A stretch of 49,897 nt of DNA from Cyanobacteriota bacterium (GCA_026389335.1 JAPLIB010000154.1:1-49897), one strand, 5' to 3'. Positions 1 through 8,759 are shown, counted from the first letter of the stretch. Notes: generated by a model from the letters alone, not told the origin. Numbers and translations are program-made.

Positions 1-930
1 GCATCGCAAGCCGTTGAGGTTGCAACTTTCTTCTTATGCAGAGAACCCTAGTGCGGCCCTGAACAATGTTGCTTACCCATGCAGTCTTTGGTTTGTGGTG
101 TTGCATGAACGGGCATGCTCGTTTCATGGAATCGCGATTACATTGAATTGTGTAAATCGATTTTTGGCCTCGTTTCTTCTGTCCAGCGCTTTCGTGTTGT
201 GAAATGGCTGTTGAGGTGTTGTTCTGTGCCCCTCTGCCCAGGCCGTTGGTCTCGCTTCGCTGTATCTAAATACAGCTCATTCTTTGACCGCTTTTGTCGG
301 TCTCAACGGATTTTCTGGTATTAGTCACTTTGTGAAAGAACCGGTGAGTGAGATCGTTGCCCGCGTGCTGGCAGAGTAGCTTCCAGGAATTTCATCGTAT
401 CCGAAATCTATCCAGTAGGTTCAAGTTCGGCCAACTTTCTGGAAGGGAGTTTCGCGAGATCGGTTCGGATACCGATTCAGATACCGCTCCTTTAGTGCTG
501 CCCTGCCCATGTCCTGGTTTCGGCTAAGTTGTTGGCGGAATAGCAGCGTATTAAGTGCGGCATCTGCGCTCTGCATTCGGCTCTTCATGTGTGTGTGATC
601 TTGGATGTTCTCCGGCAATTCAACATGGCTTAATCAGGCTAGATGCTTGTCGGGTTTGGTTGACTTGGTGGGACGCGCCCATTGATCGACGGGTAGCCTT
701 TTCTCGCTCTGCCTGCAGAGCTCGGTGATTTAGGCGGATTGATTCGATGCTCATCTCTACTGCGATCGTTTGAATTGTGCGTTTGATTTTACTGTAGCTT
801 CCTCGCTTGTGATTCCGGCCTTGCGCCATTAAGTGCCGAAGATTTTTGTTGGTGGGTCTATTGTACTGGCTCCAACTGGTGCCATTCTGGAAAGCGGAAC
901 CTGACTGCCCGATGCAAGTCTGAGAACCCC
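1..930. other. Gene-poor leader region, no supported gene
   Basis: Only short open frames (60-75 codons) occur on either strand. None shows a recognisable domain, codon bias like the neighbours or a convincing start. No tRNA or clear terminator is visible. It may be the far end of the degenerate mobile-element region that follows. Confidence 0.5.
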
Positions 931-958
931 GGCTACGGCACAGGTCTCAGTCAATGGC

Positions 959-1370
959 GTGGGCAGGGAGCCATGGGAGCTTGGGGCTACGAAACCAATC
1001 CAATCCCCCGTGGATCCCCAGGCCCGGCTCCATCGTGAGCTGATCGGCCGGTTGCCTCAACACAGCGCCTTCTGCGACCAACGGCACTTGCTGCTGTTGG
1101 GCTGGATGGTCGCCGGGTTGCTGCATTGTTCGCCTGCTACTGGTGGTGGCGATCGCTGTACTGGTCAGCATTCTGCAGGGATTCGCCGTGACTCTGGCCG
1201 GCCTGCGCCGCTGCGTCGATCCCCACTGGCAGCGGGGTCTGAGCTTTGTGCGGATCGGTCTGCAGTGGCTGCAACAGGCTGTGGTCCACGCCGGCAGAAC
1301 GCTGCTGGCCTACATACCGATTGAGCTGCCGCCACGGCCACTCCAGTCCCAGCTGCTGGCTATCGCATGA
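959..1370 (+). pseudogene. Decayed, internally deleted transposase remnant
   Basis: Two pieces of apparent coding sequence lie in different frames. The first (about 959-1128) reads into HSAFCDQRHLLLLGWMVAGL. The second (about 1130-1370) contains LVSILQGFAVTLAGLRRCVD and GLSFVRIGLQWLQQAVVHAG. I read them as the start and end of one IS4-like cyanobacterial transposase whose catalytic middle was lost by deletion with a frame change. The C-terminal piece has the hydrophobic and basic pattern usual after the catalytic core of such enzymes. No DDE motif, terminal inverted repeat or target duplication could be placed. The family assignment rests on remembered similarity and is tentative. Confidence 0.42.
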
Positions 1371-1509
1371 CCGTCCCGGATGAGATGTGGCGGGCAGTCA
1401 GAAAGCTGAACTCCTGATCGGAGGGCTGGTTAACTCCTTCCCTTGCCTGTAGTTGGCGTATTGGATACAACAGCTCGAAGGCCTGGATGATGCGTTCAAA
1501 CCACTGTGC

Positions 1510-2334
1510 TCAGCCCTTGAATGGAGCGGCATTTAACTTGAGCTGGCCCAGGTTGGTGATGCTGTGTCGGCCCTTGCCCACAGGCGGCGTTTTGGCGTCC
1601 TGGGTCTGGGTTTGTTCTGGAGTCTGGGTGTAGTCTCTGTCGCTGAGGACCACCTGGAGCTGCGCTGTGGCGGCGGCCTGCAGTTCGGCCTCGGAATCAC
1701 TGATGAATAACACCTGTTGCGGCTCTACCTCCATGGCCGCGCAGATGCGCTTGTAGCTTTCCACCTCGTGTTTGCCGCCACTATGGGTGTCAAACCAATG
1801 GCTGAAAAGAGGGACTAAATTCCCCGCCTGGCTATGTCCGTAGAGAAGTTTCTGGGCGGCTATGGAGCCTGAGGAGTAGACCGCAAGCACCAGCCCCTGC
1901 TGCTGCCAGCTGCGTAAGGTGTCGGGCACCTCTTCAAAAAGATCTCCCACCAACTCGCCTCTGGCATAGCCCTCCGCCCAGACCATTCCTTGTAACTCCT
2001 TCAGAGGCGTGAGCTTGCGATCTGCGGCGATCAGCCATTGCAGATAGGGTTCAATGGCACTGTCGCAGAACCGGCTCATTGCGGAGGCCCCTGCTTCGCT
2101 GCTGACGCGCTCCTGGGCTTGGTTCCATAGTTCTCTGGCCTGCGGATCGGATTCCTGTTGCCAGGCTTCGATCACCGCTAGCACGTGGGATTGCACGATT
2201 TCATTGTGACGATGGCGCTCCAGGTATGGCCCCAGTTCCCGGGCTGCATAGGGAAACAGGGTGCCGCTCACGAAGCTCACCGGGCAAGTGGTTCCCTCGA
2301 TATCAAGGAGAATATGACTGATAGTTTGTGTCAT
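1510..2334 (-). CDS. mtnC: Enolase-phosphatase E1 (acireductone synthase)
   Basis: Bifunctional HAD-superfamily enzyme of the cytosolic methionine salvage pathway. It enolises and then dephosphorylates 2,3-diketo-5-methylthiopentyl-1-phosphate to acireductone. The N-terminus MTQTISHILLDIEGTTCPVS carries the HAD nucleophile motif DIEGT, followed by SFV. A conserved SSGS motif lies mid-protein and FISDSEAELQAA near the C-terminus is the acidic HAD motif. The 274-residue length is slightly above the usual 220-250 because of a polar C-terminal tail. The ATG at 2334 is chosen over an upstream in-frame start because the family begins there and because it overlaps the mtnB stop (ATGA), implying translational coupling. 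The substrate comes from the upstream mtnB product; mtnD, the next step, is 40 kb away. Confidence 0.93.
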   Translation of the reverse strand: MTQTISHILLDIEGTTCPVSFVSGTLFPYAARELGPYLERHRHNEIVQSHVLAVIEAWQQESDPQARELWNQAQERVSSEAGASAMSRFCDSAIEPYLQWLIAADRKLTPLKELQGMVWAEGYARGELVGDLFEEVPDTLRSWQQQGLVLAVYSSGSIAAQKLLYGHSQAGNLVPLFSHWFDTHSGGKHEVESYKRICAAMEVEPQQVLFISDSEAELQAAATAQLQVVLSDRDYTQTPEQTQTQDAKTPPVGKGRHSITNLGQLKLNAAPFKG

Positions 2335-3092
2335 AACAGGCCTCCTGTACTTGTGGTGGCAAGCAACAGTAACTGGCGCCACTGCTGTTCCAGCAGAAAC
2401 TCCAGAATCTCAAGATGGCGTCGGGCCAGCTTGAGATCTTTTCCCCAGGCATAGAGGCCATGTCCGCAGATCAGCAAGCTGTAGGGGGCTTCACGCAGAT
2501 GGGGGCGACAGCGCTCACTGAGTCGAACCAGATCCTGATCGTTGTCCAGAATCGGAATGGCGATTTTGTGGTTGTGGTTGTTGATGCCCTCCAGTCCCTT
2601 GAGCATCTCCAGCCCTTCGATCACCAGATAGCGCACGGTTGGGGGCTGGTCTGTGTTTGGGCCTGAAGCTGGTTGACCTTGGCCGCTCTGCACCGTGCCA
2701 TGGCGGGACAGCAGGGTGGCGGCCTGGGAGTGGGTGTGCAGTACGGCTCCGGCTCCAGTTGTGTCCACGATTGTGAGGTGCAGCCGGGTTTCGGCACTGG
2801 CTCGGCCGCTTCCTTCCAGCACCGCTCCCTGGCGATCCACCGTGATCAGGTCGGCTGCCTTGACGTTGCCTTTGTCCACGCCACTGGGGGCCATCAGTAG
2901 CTGCAGGGGCTCGCGGCTGCTGACACAGCTGAAGTTGCCCCCGGTGCCATCACACCAGCCGCGGCGATGAATGTCTGCCATGGCTGCGCAGAGCTCTGCG
3001 GACAACGCGCAGTACCGCGGACTGGTGTTGTGCACGGCGGGGTCGTGCGTGGTCATGGCATCGATCAAGTGGGGGACGTTCAGGATTGACAT
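2331..3092 (-). CDS. mtnB: Methylthioribulose-1-phosphate dehydratase
   Basis: Class II aldolase/adducin-fold, metal-dependent dehydratase that converts 5-methylthioribulose-1-phosphate to the diketo substrate of MtnC. Visible features are the N-terminal helix with HRRGWCDGTGGNFSCVS, the glutamate in GRASAETRLH, the zinc ligands in HTHS and a C-terminal histidine in CGHGLYAWG. Length is about 253 residues, slightly longer than many MtnB proteins. The ATG at 3092 is preferred to a GTG at 3101; either start lies inside the end of mutM (13- or 22-nt overlap). The 3' end overlaps mtnC as ATGA. The arrangement mutM-mtnB-mtnC therefore looks like one transcript. In plants MtnB and MtnC are fused, and here they are adjacent and coupled. 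Confidence 0.93.
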   Translation of the reverse strand: MSILNVPHLIDAMTTHDPAVHNTSPRYCALSAELCAAMADIHRRGWCDGTGGNFSCVSSREPLQLLMAPSGVDKGNVKAADLITVDRQGAVLEGSGRASAETRLHLTIVDTTGAGAVLHTHSQAATLLSRHGTVQSGQGQPASGPNTDQPPTVRYLVIEGLEMLKGLEGINNHNHKIAIPILDNDQDLVRLSERCRPHLREAPYSLLICGHGLYAWGKDLKLARRHLEILEFLLEQQWRQLLLLATTSTGGLL

Positions 3093-3925
3093 GTGGGACA
3101 CCAGTGACTGCTGCGACCTCCCAGCTGTTCGCGTTGGATCGCTGTGTTGCAGCGCCTGCAGGGTTGGCCGGCGCGACGGTAGACCCAGGCCACCCCACCG
3201 TAGTTTCCGTTCGTGCCGGTGAGATCGCGGAAATCACTGAAGGTGGTGCCGCCGGCGCCGATGCTGGTCTGCAGTACCTCCACCAGGGCCTGGTGCAGCC
3301 TCTCGAGCTGCTGATGCCCCAGCTGGTTGCTGGCGGTCTGGGGGCGGATCCCTGCTGTAAACAGCGATTCATCGGCATAGATATTGCCGACTCCCGCTAC
3401 CAGGCTCTGATCCAGCAGGGCATTTTTGATCGGTCGGCGCGAATTCTTCAGCCGACGTTGCAGATGGTCGGCGTTGAAGGCCTCGCTGAAGGGTTCCGGT
3501 CCGAGCCTGCTCAGCCCTGTGATCACGGCTTCGCTGGCGATGCCCTGGGGCACCCACCACATTTGGCCGAAGCTGCGGGTATCCACGAAGCGCAGTTCGT
3601 CTCCACCCCCATTCCAGATCTGCACTCGCGTGTGCCGGCAAGGAGCAGTGGCAGCGGCAAGGTCGGCTTCCAGCCAGTGGAAGTGACCCGTCATGCGCAG
3701 GTGCACCCCCCACTGGCCCGCATCCAGATCGGCCAGCAGATACTTGCCACGGCGGTGCCACTCCTGCACCGTGCGTCCGACCAGGGCCCGACAGAAGCCA
3801 GCGGCATCCTCGGCTGGGGCCGCGATCACACGGGCGCGGTGCACCATGACGCGGGCGATTTCGAGGCCCGCGGTCTGGCGTTGTAGCCCCCTGCGCACGG
3901 TTTCGACTTCGGGCAGTTCAGGCAT
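3080..3925 (-). CDS. mutM: Formamidopyrimidine-DNA glycosylase (Fpg)
   Basis: Base-excision repair glycosylase/AP lyase that removes 8-oxoguanine and ring-opened purines. The start ATG at 3925 gives MPELPEVETVRRGL, with catalytic Pro2 and Glu3 after Met removal. A conserved lysine lies in RRGKYLLADL. The helix-two-turn-helix appears in GVGNIYADESLFTAGIRPQT. The C-terminal zinc finger has four cysteines (CRRC and CPTC) and ends the 281-residue protein, as usual for the family. It lies about 220 nt downstream of psaE, separated from it by a terminator, so it probably has its own promoter. Its 3' end overlaps mtnB. A photosynthetic cell faces constant oxidative guanine damage, which fits retention beside psaE. 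Confidence 0.95.
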   Translation of the reverse strand: MPELPEVETVRRGLQRQTAGLEIARVMVHRARVIAAPAEDAAGFCRALVGRTVQEWHRRGKYLLADLDAGQWGVHLRMTGHFHWLEADLAAATAPCRHTRVQIWNGGGDELRFVDTRSFGQMWWVPQGIASEAVITGLSRLGPEPFSEAFNADHLQRRLKNSRRPIKNALLDQSLVAGVGNIYADESLFTAGIRPQTASNQLGHQQLERLHQALVEVLQTSIGAGGTTFSDFRDLTGTNGNYGGVAWVYRRAGQPCRRCNTAIQREQLGGRSSHWCPTCQS

Positions 3926-3971
3926 GGACCGAGGCGTGCACGGGGGTGAGGACGTTGTCAGCAGCTTCGCT

Positions 3972-3998
3972 GGGATCCGGGGGATCCGGGGGATCAAG
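3972..3998. repeat. 9-nt tandem repeat upstream of mutM
   Basis: Three consecutive copies of GGGATCCGG, the last diverged to GGGATCAAG, lie between the psaE terminator and the mutM start. They would read as repeating Ile-Pro-Arg in frame with mutM if translation began upstream, but the family N-terminus starts at 3925. Confidence 0.7.
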
Positions 3999-4061
3999 GG
4001 GATGGATCACAGCCCTGGAGCTGTCGCCGGAATGGAGCGACTGGGATTGATCGCTGCCAAC

Positions 4062-4096
4062 AAAAAACCGTCACAGTGCCAAGACACAGTGACGGT
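4062..4096 (-). terminator. Rho-independent terminator downstream of psaE
   Basis: On the minus strand an inverted repeat (ACCGTCAC paired with GTGACGGT, one mismatch, then three more pairs, loop of about six) is followed directly by TTTTTT. It lies 54 nt past the psaE stop and separates psaE from mutM. Confidence 0.8.
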
Positions 4097-4149
4097 ATAT
4101 AAAAAGTTATGAGATAGTTGACTCACTGGTCAACAGGAGCTCAGTGGCT

Positions 4150-4359
4150 TCAGGCTGTCTCGAGCTCAGATTCGGCGAAGTTGTTGGTGTTGATGCCGCC
4201 CTCAGAGCCGCTGTAGCCGTTGTAGTTGACCTTCTCAAAGCGCACAACGACCGGATAACGGATGCCGGAGGTATCAACGGATGCCACGGTGCCCACTTCG
4301 TTGAACCAGTAGGACTCGGGACGCTTGATGCGCACTTTGGCGCCGCGGGAGATGGCCAT
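4150..4359 (-). CDS. psaE: Photosystem I reaction centre subunit IV (PsaE)
   Basis: Small stromal-side (cytoplasmic) subunit of photosystem I with an SH3-like fold. It helps dock ferredoxin/flavodoxin and supports cyclic electron flow. The 69-residue product begins [20 protein letters not shown], the family's hallmark first strands, followed by [20 protein letters not shown] and the conserved NNFAESEL near the end. Full length and intact. It is divergent from the plus-strand gene at 4516 across about 155 nt that should hold both promoters. A strong terminator follows, consistent with a highly expressed monocistronic message. Its presence identifies the host as a cyanobacterium. Confidence 0.98.
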   Translation of the reverse strand: MAISRGAKVRIKRPESYWFNEVGTVASVDTSGIRYPVVVRFEKVNYNGYSGSEGGINTNNFAESELETA

Positions 4360-4515
4360 CGCTGCTGGAGAGGGATCGGGTGGCTTTCGCTCTGACCCTA
4401 CCTGCGCTGATGGGACCAGGTTGCGCGGGTGTCACGAATCGTCGCTGCCGGAGTGGTGGGGCCTGCGTGGCAGCATCGCTGCTCTGCTGTTCGAATCGCC
4501 TCCGGCGTCGCCCCT

Positions 4516-5547
4516 ATGAGCCAGAACGAGGCGCCCGTGCTCGACCTTGAGCTGCCGGATCCCGAGAGTGACACCATCAGCACCCTGGAGTTCCTGGCCC
4601 GCCTGGAGGAGGCCTGGGCGGTGTGTGATCGCTTCGATCTGCAGACCGAAATCTGGCGCGGCCGCATTCTGCGGGCCGTGCGTGATCGCGAGAAGCGTGG
4701 CGGTGAGGGCAGGGGCACCGGCTTCCTGCAGTGGCTACGGGAACGGGAGATCAGCAAGACCCGTGCCTACATCTTGATTCAGCTGGCTGAATCAGCCGAC
4801 CGCATGCTCGGTGATGGCGTACTGGAGGAGGAGAGCGTCAACCTGTTCTCCAAGCGCGCCTTCCTGGAGACGGCCCAGGCCGATCCGGAGGTGCAGCAGA
4901 TGATCGGCGAGGCGGCCAATGACGGACAACAGATCACCCGCAAGCAGGTGCGGCGTCTGTCCGACGAGTTCACCGCCGCCACCAGTCCATTGTTGCCGGA
5001 AGAGATCCGCCAGCGCACGGCGGACAACCTGTTGCCCCCCCGTGTCATCGCCCCGCTGGTGAAGGAGCTGGCCAAGCTGCCCGAGGCTCAGCAGGAAGAT
5101 CTGCGCCGGGTTCTGCGCGAAGAGCCGGAGCTGGAGCGGGTCAAGGACGTGACCATGACTGCTCGCTGGCTCAGCAAGACGAGCGAATCGGGACTGGCGG
5201 TACGCGCCTTCCAGCAGGGAAATCTGGACCTGGACAAGGCGATTCAGGAAGCCCAGCGTCTCGATGCCCTCGGCATCCTGTCCGATGCGGTTTATCAGGC
5301 CCAGCAGGTGGAGAGTGCGGTGCTCAAGCTCCACACCAGTTGGCGCCGTCTGGGTGGTCTGCAGGAGCGGCTCTGGGTTGAAAGCGGCAGCAGCACCCCC
5401 CATCTGCGCGATGTGTTGACGGCGCTGCAGACCCTCTCTGGCACCACGATGCGCGTCTCCCTGGGGGAGCTGGCCGGCGGCAAGCGGGTGCGGCTGCAGC
5501 TGGTGGAGGAAGCCCCTGATCAGCTGGAACCACCGCCCCTGCCCTGA
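4516..5547 (+). CDS. Conserved hypothetical protein, picocyanobacterial type
   Basis: A 343-residue soluble, highly charged, mostly helical protein without signal peptide or membrane segment. No family is recognised. The N-terminus is acidic and proline-containing (MSQNEAPVLDLELPDPESD). Next comes a basic segment RGRILRAVRDREKRGGEG followed by REREISKTRAYILIQLAESA, which resembles a helix-turn-helix type DNA-contact region. The centre is rich in Glu, Leu and Arg heptad-like stretches that may form coiled coil. The ATG at 4516 was chosen because the acidic start is well formed and upstream codons are unlike the gene. Its place between psaE and recQ looks like the usual picocyanobacterial order, from memory. 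DNA binding is only a guess from composition. Confidence 0.8.
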   Translation: MSQNEAPVLDLELPDPESDTISTLEFLARLEEAWAVCDRFDLQTEIWRGRILRAVRDREKRGGEGRGTGFLQWLREREISKTRAYILIQLAESADRMLGDGVLEEESVNLFSKRAFLETAQADPEVQQMIGEAANDGQQITRKQVRRLSDEFTAATSPLLPEEIRQRTADNLLPPRVIAPLVKELAKLPEAQQEDLRRVLREEPELERVKDVTMTARWLSKTSESGLAVRAFQQGNLDLDKAIQEAQRLDALGILSDAVYQAQQVESAVLKLHTSWRRLGGLQERLWVESGSSTPHLRDVLTALQTLSGTTMRVSLGELAGGKRVRLQLVEEAPDQLEPPPLP

Positions 5548-5619
5548 GATCGCAGCTGGAGCACCCGGATCTCACTCCACATCTGGTGCGGGCTAGGGTC
5601 GGCCAACGCCACGGATGGG

Positions 5620-7122
5620 TTGAGGTTGGCATCGGATCCACTGGCCGCTGCCCTCAAGCGTCACTTCGGCTGGGACCAGTTCCGGCCTGGCCAGAGACCA
5701 GTGGTGGAGGCCCTGCTGGCCGGACGGGACTGCCTGGCGGTGCTGCCCACGGGCGCTGGCAAATCCCTCTGCTATCAGCTGCCGGCCCTGGTGCGCGAAG
5801 GCCTGGTGCTGGTGATTTCGCCGCTGGTGGCCCTGATGCAGGACCAGGTGAGTCAGTTGCAGGCCCGCGGCATCGCTGCGGCCTGTCTGCATCAAGGGTT
5901 GGAGTTTGCTGCGCGCCGTGCCCTGTTGGAGCGGCTGCGGCAGAACCGCCTGCGCCTGCTCTACCTGGCACCCGAGCGGCTCCAGGTGGAGGCCACCCGC
6001 CAGCTGCTCGAGGACGTGCTGGAGGCGGGTCAGGTGGTGGCTCTTGCCGTCGATGAGGCCCATTGCATCAGCGCCTGGGGCCATGATTTCCGGCCCGATT
6101 ACCGGCGTCTGGGCCAGTTGCGCCGTCTCTGTCCCGGCGTGCCGCTGGTGGCCCTCAGTGCCACCGCCGCCCCGCGGGTGCGGGCGGATGTGATCCGGCT
6201 GTTGCAGTTGCGCCGCCCTTTGGTGCAAGTGCGCTCTGCCCGCCGCCAGAACCTGGACTACACGATGCGTCTGCGGCCGGCCGATCCGCTCAGCGAGGTG
6301 CTGGAGGCTGTGGCCGGGGCCCGGGGGGCGGTGTTGATCTATGCCCGCACGCGCCGTTCGGTGGAACAGTGGGCGGCGCGCCTTGATGGGGCCGGGGTGG
6401 CGGCGATCGCCTATCACGCCGGCATGGATCCCCCCAGTCGGCTGCTGGCTCTGGAGCACTTCCAGCAGCATCCGACGCCGGTGCTGGTGGCCACCGTGGC
6501 CTTTGGTATGGGGGTGGATCGGCCCGATGTCGGCCTGGTGCTGCACCTCGATCTGCCCGCCAGTCCAGAGGGCTATCTGCAGGAATCGGGACGGGCGGGG
6601 CGGGACGGCTTGCCCGCTTGCTGCCTGGTGCTGTTCGATCCGGCTGATCGGGTGAGCCTGGGCTGGGCGATGCGGGCGGCGGTGCAGCAGCTCAGTGAGA
6701 CCCAGCGCCGCCAGGAACAGCAGCGGCTGGAACTGGCTCAACGGCAGCTGCGGCGCATGGAGGCGGTGGCCGAAGGGGATGGCTGCCGGGAGCAGGCTCT
6801 GCTGCTGGCGGTGGGGGAACTGGAAGCTCCTTGCGGGCGCTGCGATTGCTGCCGCGCCTCCCGTTCGCGCCGCGACTGGTCCGAGCCGGTGGCCCTGGTG
6901 CTGGCCTCGCTGCAAGAGCGCAGCGGCCGGGATCTGCGGGCCCTGGTGGAGGAGCTCTCGGCCGCCCATGGTCCCGATGGGGAGCCCTGGGGCTGGTTGA
7001 CCCGGCGCCTGGTTCAGGAGGAACTGATCAGCGAGAGCGACGACGGCGCCCAGCGGCTCTGGTTGCGCTCCACCGGTCGTCACTACCTCAAGGACCCTTG
7101 GCCCCTGCGCTGGGCTGCCTGA
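5620..7122 (+). CDS. recQ: ATP-dependent DNA helicase RecQ, short form
   Basis: 3'-5' DNA helicase acting in recombination and replication-fork repair. Helicase motifs in order are FRPGQ (motif 0, about residue 21), PTGAGKSLCYQLP (Walker A, 43-55), DEAHCISAWGHDFRPDYRRLG (Walker B and aromatic-rich loop, 145-165), LSATA (179-183), YHAGM, VATVAFGMGVDRPDV and QESGRAGRDG (321-330). The zinc subdomain has C389 and PCGRCDCC (404-411). The protein is 500 residues and ends soon after a short winged-helix region, so the HRDC domain of the roughly 610-residue Escherichia coli enzyme is absent. The only in-frame start near the conserved N-terminus is TTG at 5620. It follows the 4516 gene by 72 nt and may be cotranscribed. 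Confidence 0.95.
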   Translation: MRLASDPLAAALKRHFGWDQFRPGQRPVVEALLAGRDCLAVLPTGAGKSLCYQLPALVREGLVLVISPLVALMQDQVSQLQARGIAAACLHQGLEFAARRALLERLRQNRLRLLYLAPERLQVEATRQLLEDVLEAGQVVALAVDEAHCISAWGHDFRPDYRRLGQLRRLCPGVPLVALSATAAPRVRADVIRLLQLRRPLVQVRSARRQNLDYTMRLRPADPLSEVLEAVAGARGAVLIYARTRRSVEQWAARLDGAGVAAIAYHAGMDPPSRLLALEHFQQHPTPVLVATVAFGMGVDRPDVGLVLHLDLPASPEGYLQESGRAGRDGLPACCLVLFDPADRVSLGWAMRAAVQQLSETQRRQEQQRLELAQRQLRRMEAVAEGDGCREQALLLAVGELEAPCGRCDCCRASRSRRDWSEPVALVLASLQERSGRDLRALVEELSAAHGPDGEPWGWLTRRLVQEELISESDDGAQRLWLRSTGRHYLKDPWPLRWAA

Positions 7123-7139
7123 TTTGGTGGCGCCGGTTG

Positions 7140-8759
7140 TCAGCTGCGGCTGCGGCAGTAGTCGTTGACCAGTTGCAGCTCGTAGTCGGAGCTGGGGTCG
7201 TCCCAGGTTTTCCAGTCGCCGGCCTGGGTGGTGGCATTGAGCTTGCGAGCGCCGCAGTTGATCGCCAGATACAGGGACTGGCCCTGGGCGTTGAGGGTCG
7301 GTGCCACCATGCTGCCGCCCATGGGTTGCCAGCCGCTCCAGTCGATCTGAAGGGGGCCGTAGGTGCGCCAGTCCGGTTTGCCGGAGCGCGTTGCCACGGT
7401 GGTGGCGGCGGTGCGGGGGGCAGTATCACGGGGGGCAGTGGCACGAAGGGCAGTGGCACGAGGGGCCGCGGTCCTGGCGGGAGTGGCCTGGGGGGCGGCC
7501 GTGGCCACCGTGGCCACGGGCCTGCTGCTCATTGGTCGGGCTACGGGGGTGCTGACCGGCTGGCTGATGGCGCTGGTGTCGCTGTCCGCTACGAGGGTGC
7601 TGGTGCTGGGGGTTGCGCGAGGGCGGAAGCGGCTGCTGATCGCTGCCTGGCTGGTGCTGCTGCTGGGCTTGGGGGTCTCGACGCTCGCCGTTGTGCTGGT
7701 GGCGGCAGCACTCAGGGTGGTGCGGCTGGCGGCGGCGCTCGTTGCGCTGGCGCTGGGCTTGGCCGCCTCGTCGGAGGTCGCGGCTGTGGTGGTGCGAGGG
7801 GCGGTGCGGCTGCTGATCGGCGCCAGGGTGGTGCTGCTGCTGGTGGCGGCGATCGCGGCGGCGCTGGGCTTGGTGGCCTCGACGCTCGCCGTGGTGGTGG
7901 TGGCCACGGTGCGGCTGGTCGCGGTTGTGTTGGTCACGGTGGCGCTGGGGCGCGTGGTGGTGATCGCCGGATCAGGGGTTGAGGCGGTGGGCTTGGTTTC
8001 AGGCTGCGGCTTGGCTTTGGCCGGGGTTGCGACGGTGGACGTCGCTGCGACCGGCTTGGGCTTGGGGGCTGTGGGTCGGGGCCCAGGGGGCACCGGCATG
8101 GCCGCCACTGGTTTGTTCACCGCCGGGGCGCTCGCGGGCTTGCTGGTTGCCGGCCTGGGGGTGGCGGGTTTGGTCACCGGTGGGGTGCCTTTCAGTTTCA
8201 GACGGGTGCCCGCCTCCACTTGGTCAGGGTCGCTGATGGCGTTGATGGCAATCAACTTGCTCAGGCCGATGCCGTAGCCAGCGGCAATCACCGAGAGGCT
8301 TTCGCCTGAGCGCACCACATGTTCGCTGGCCCCCTTGCGGAAGCTGCTGCTGGTGGTGGACTTGCTGGGGCCATACACAAGCAGGGTCTGGCCCGTTTCC
8401 ACGTGATCGGCGTTGCCGAGGCCGTTGAGCTTCATCAATTGGTTGAGGCTCATGCCGTGGCGATCGGCGATTTCCGAGAGGGTGTCGCCGTCCTGCACGG
8501 TCACCCGGCCCGAGGCGCTGACGCCACTGCCGCGGGTGCCGGAATGGCTGCCAGCGGCTCCCGGCACCGTCAGGGTCTGGCCCGCTTCCACGTGATCGGC
8601 GTTGCCGAGGCCGTTGAGCTTCATCAATTGGTTGACGCTCATGCCGTAGCGATCGGCGATTTCCGAGAGGGTTTCACCCTCCTTCACGGTCACCTGACCG
8701 GCCCAGACCGGCAGAGGTAACACCAGGGCCAGGGCCAGGGCGACGAGAGAGCGACGCAT
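7140..8759 (-). CDS. Secreted LysM-repeat protein with low-complexity linker
   Basis: Exported peptidoglycan-binding protein of 539 residues. Start ATG at 8759 gives a Sec signal (MRRSLVALALALVLPLPVWAG). Three LysM domains follow at about residues 22-66, 84-128 and 143-190, each with the pattern GETLSEIADRYGMSVNQLMK or close to it. The first two are nearly identical, a recent duplication. Residues about 195-460 are Thr/Ala/Ser/Pro/Lys-rich with pentapeptide repeats near the end (TAPR-type, 15-nt DNA units). A folded C-terminal domain of about 80 residues follows, with two cysteines (AINCGARK and NDYCRSRS), preceded by DWRTYGPLQIDWSGWQ. The C-terminal domain is not recognised. Overall it looks like a cell-wall anchor with a flexible arm presenting a small domain. 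Confidence 0.9.
   Translation of the reverse strand: MRRSLVALALALVLPLPVWAGQVTVKEGETLSEIADRYGMSVNQLMKLNGLGNADHVEAGQTLTVPGAAGSHSGTRGSGVSASGRVTVQDGDTLSEIADRHGMSLNQLMKLNGLGNADHVETGQTLLVYGPSKSTTSSSFRKGASEHVVRSGESLSVIAAGYGIGLSKLIAINAISDPDQVEAGTRLKLKGTPPVTKPATPRPATSKPASAPAVNKPVAAMPVPPGPRPTAPKPKPVAATSTVATPAKAKPQPETKPTASTPDPAITTTRPSATVTNTTATSRTVATTTTASVEATKPSAAAIAATSSSTTLAPISSRTAPRTTTAATSDEAAKPSASATSAAASRTTLSAAATSTTASVETPKPSSSTSQAAISSRFRPRATPSTSTLVADSDTSAISQPVSTPVARPMSSRPVATVATAAPQATPARTAAPRATALRATAPRDTAPRTAATTVATRSGKPDWRTYGPLQIDWSGWQPMGGSMVAPTLNAQGQSLYLAINCGARKLNATTQAGDWKTWDDPSSDYELQLVNDYCRSRS
7421..7465. repeat. 15-nt minisatellite in the LysM-protein gene
   Basis: Three consecutive 15-nt units: CAGTATCACGGGGGG, CAGTGGCACGAAGGG and CAGTGGCACGAGGGG. 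Weaker copies continue to about 7495. In the minus-strand frame they give a pentapeptide repeat of the type Thr-Ala-Pro-Arg-x, so unit number changes keep the frame. Confidence 0.8.
8382..8680. repeat. Direct repeat from duplicated LysM domains
   Basis: Two stretches of about 110 nt starting at 8382 and 8571 are nearly identical (period 189 nt, 63 codons). They encode the first two LysM domains. High DNA identity including silent positions points to a recent in-frame duplication or gene conversion. Confidence 0.85.

Noticed and set aside
5593-7083. Long minus-strand open frame (496 codons) opposite recQ
   Set aside because: Gln/His/Pro-rich composition without any domain; a shadow frame of a high-G+C gene that carries clear helicase motifs on the plus strand.
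7363-8277. 304-codon hydrophobic plus-strand frame opposite the LysM gene
   Set aside because: Val/Ala/Leu-rich appearance arises from reading the Thr/Ala/Pro arm in reverse; no start context or family.
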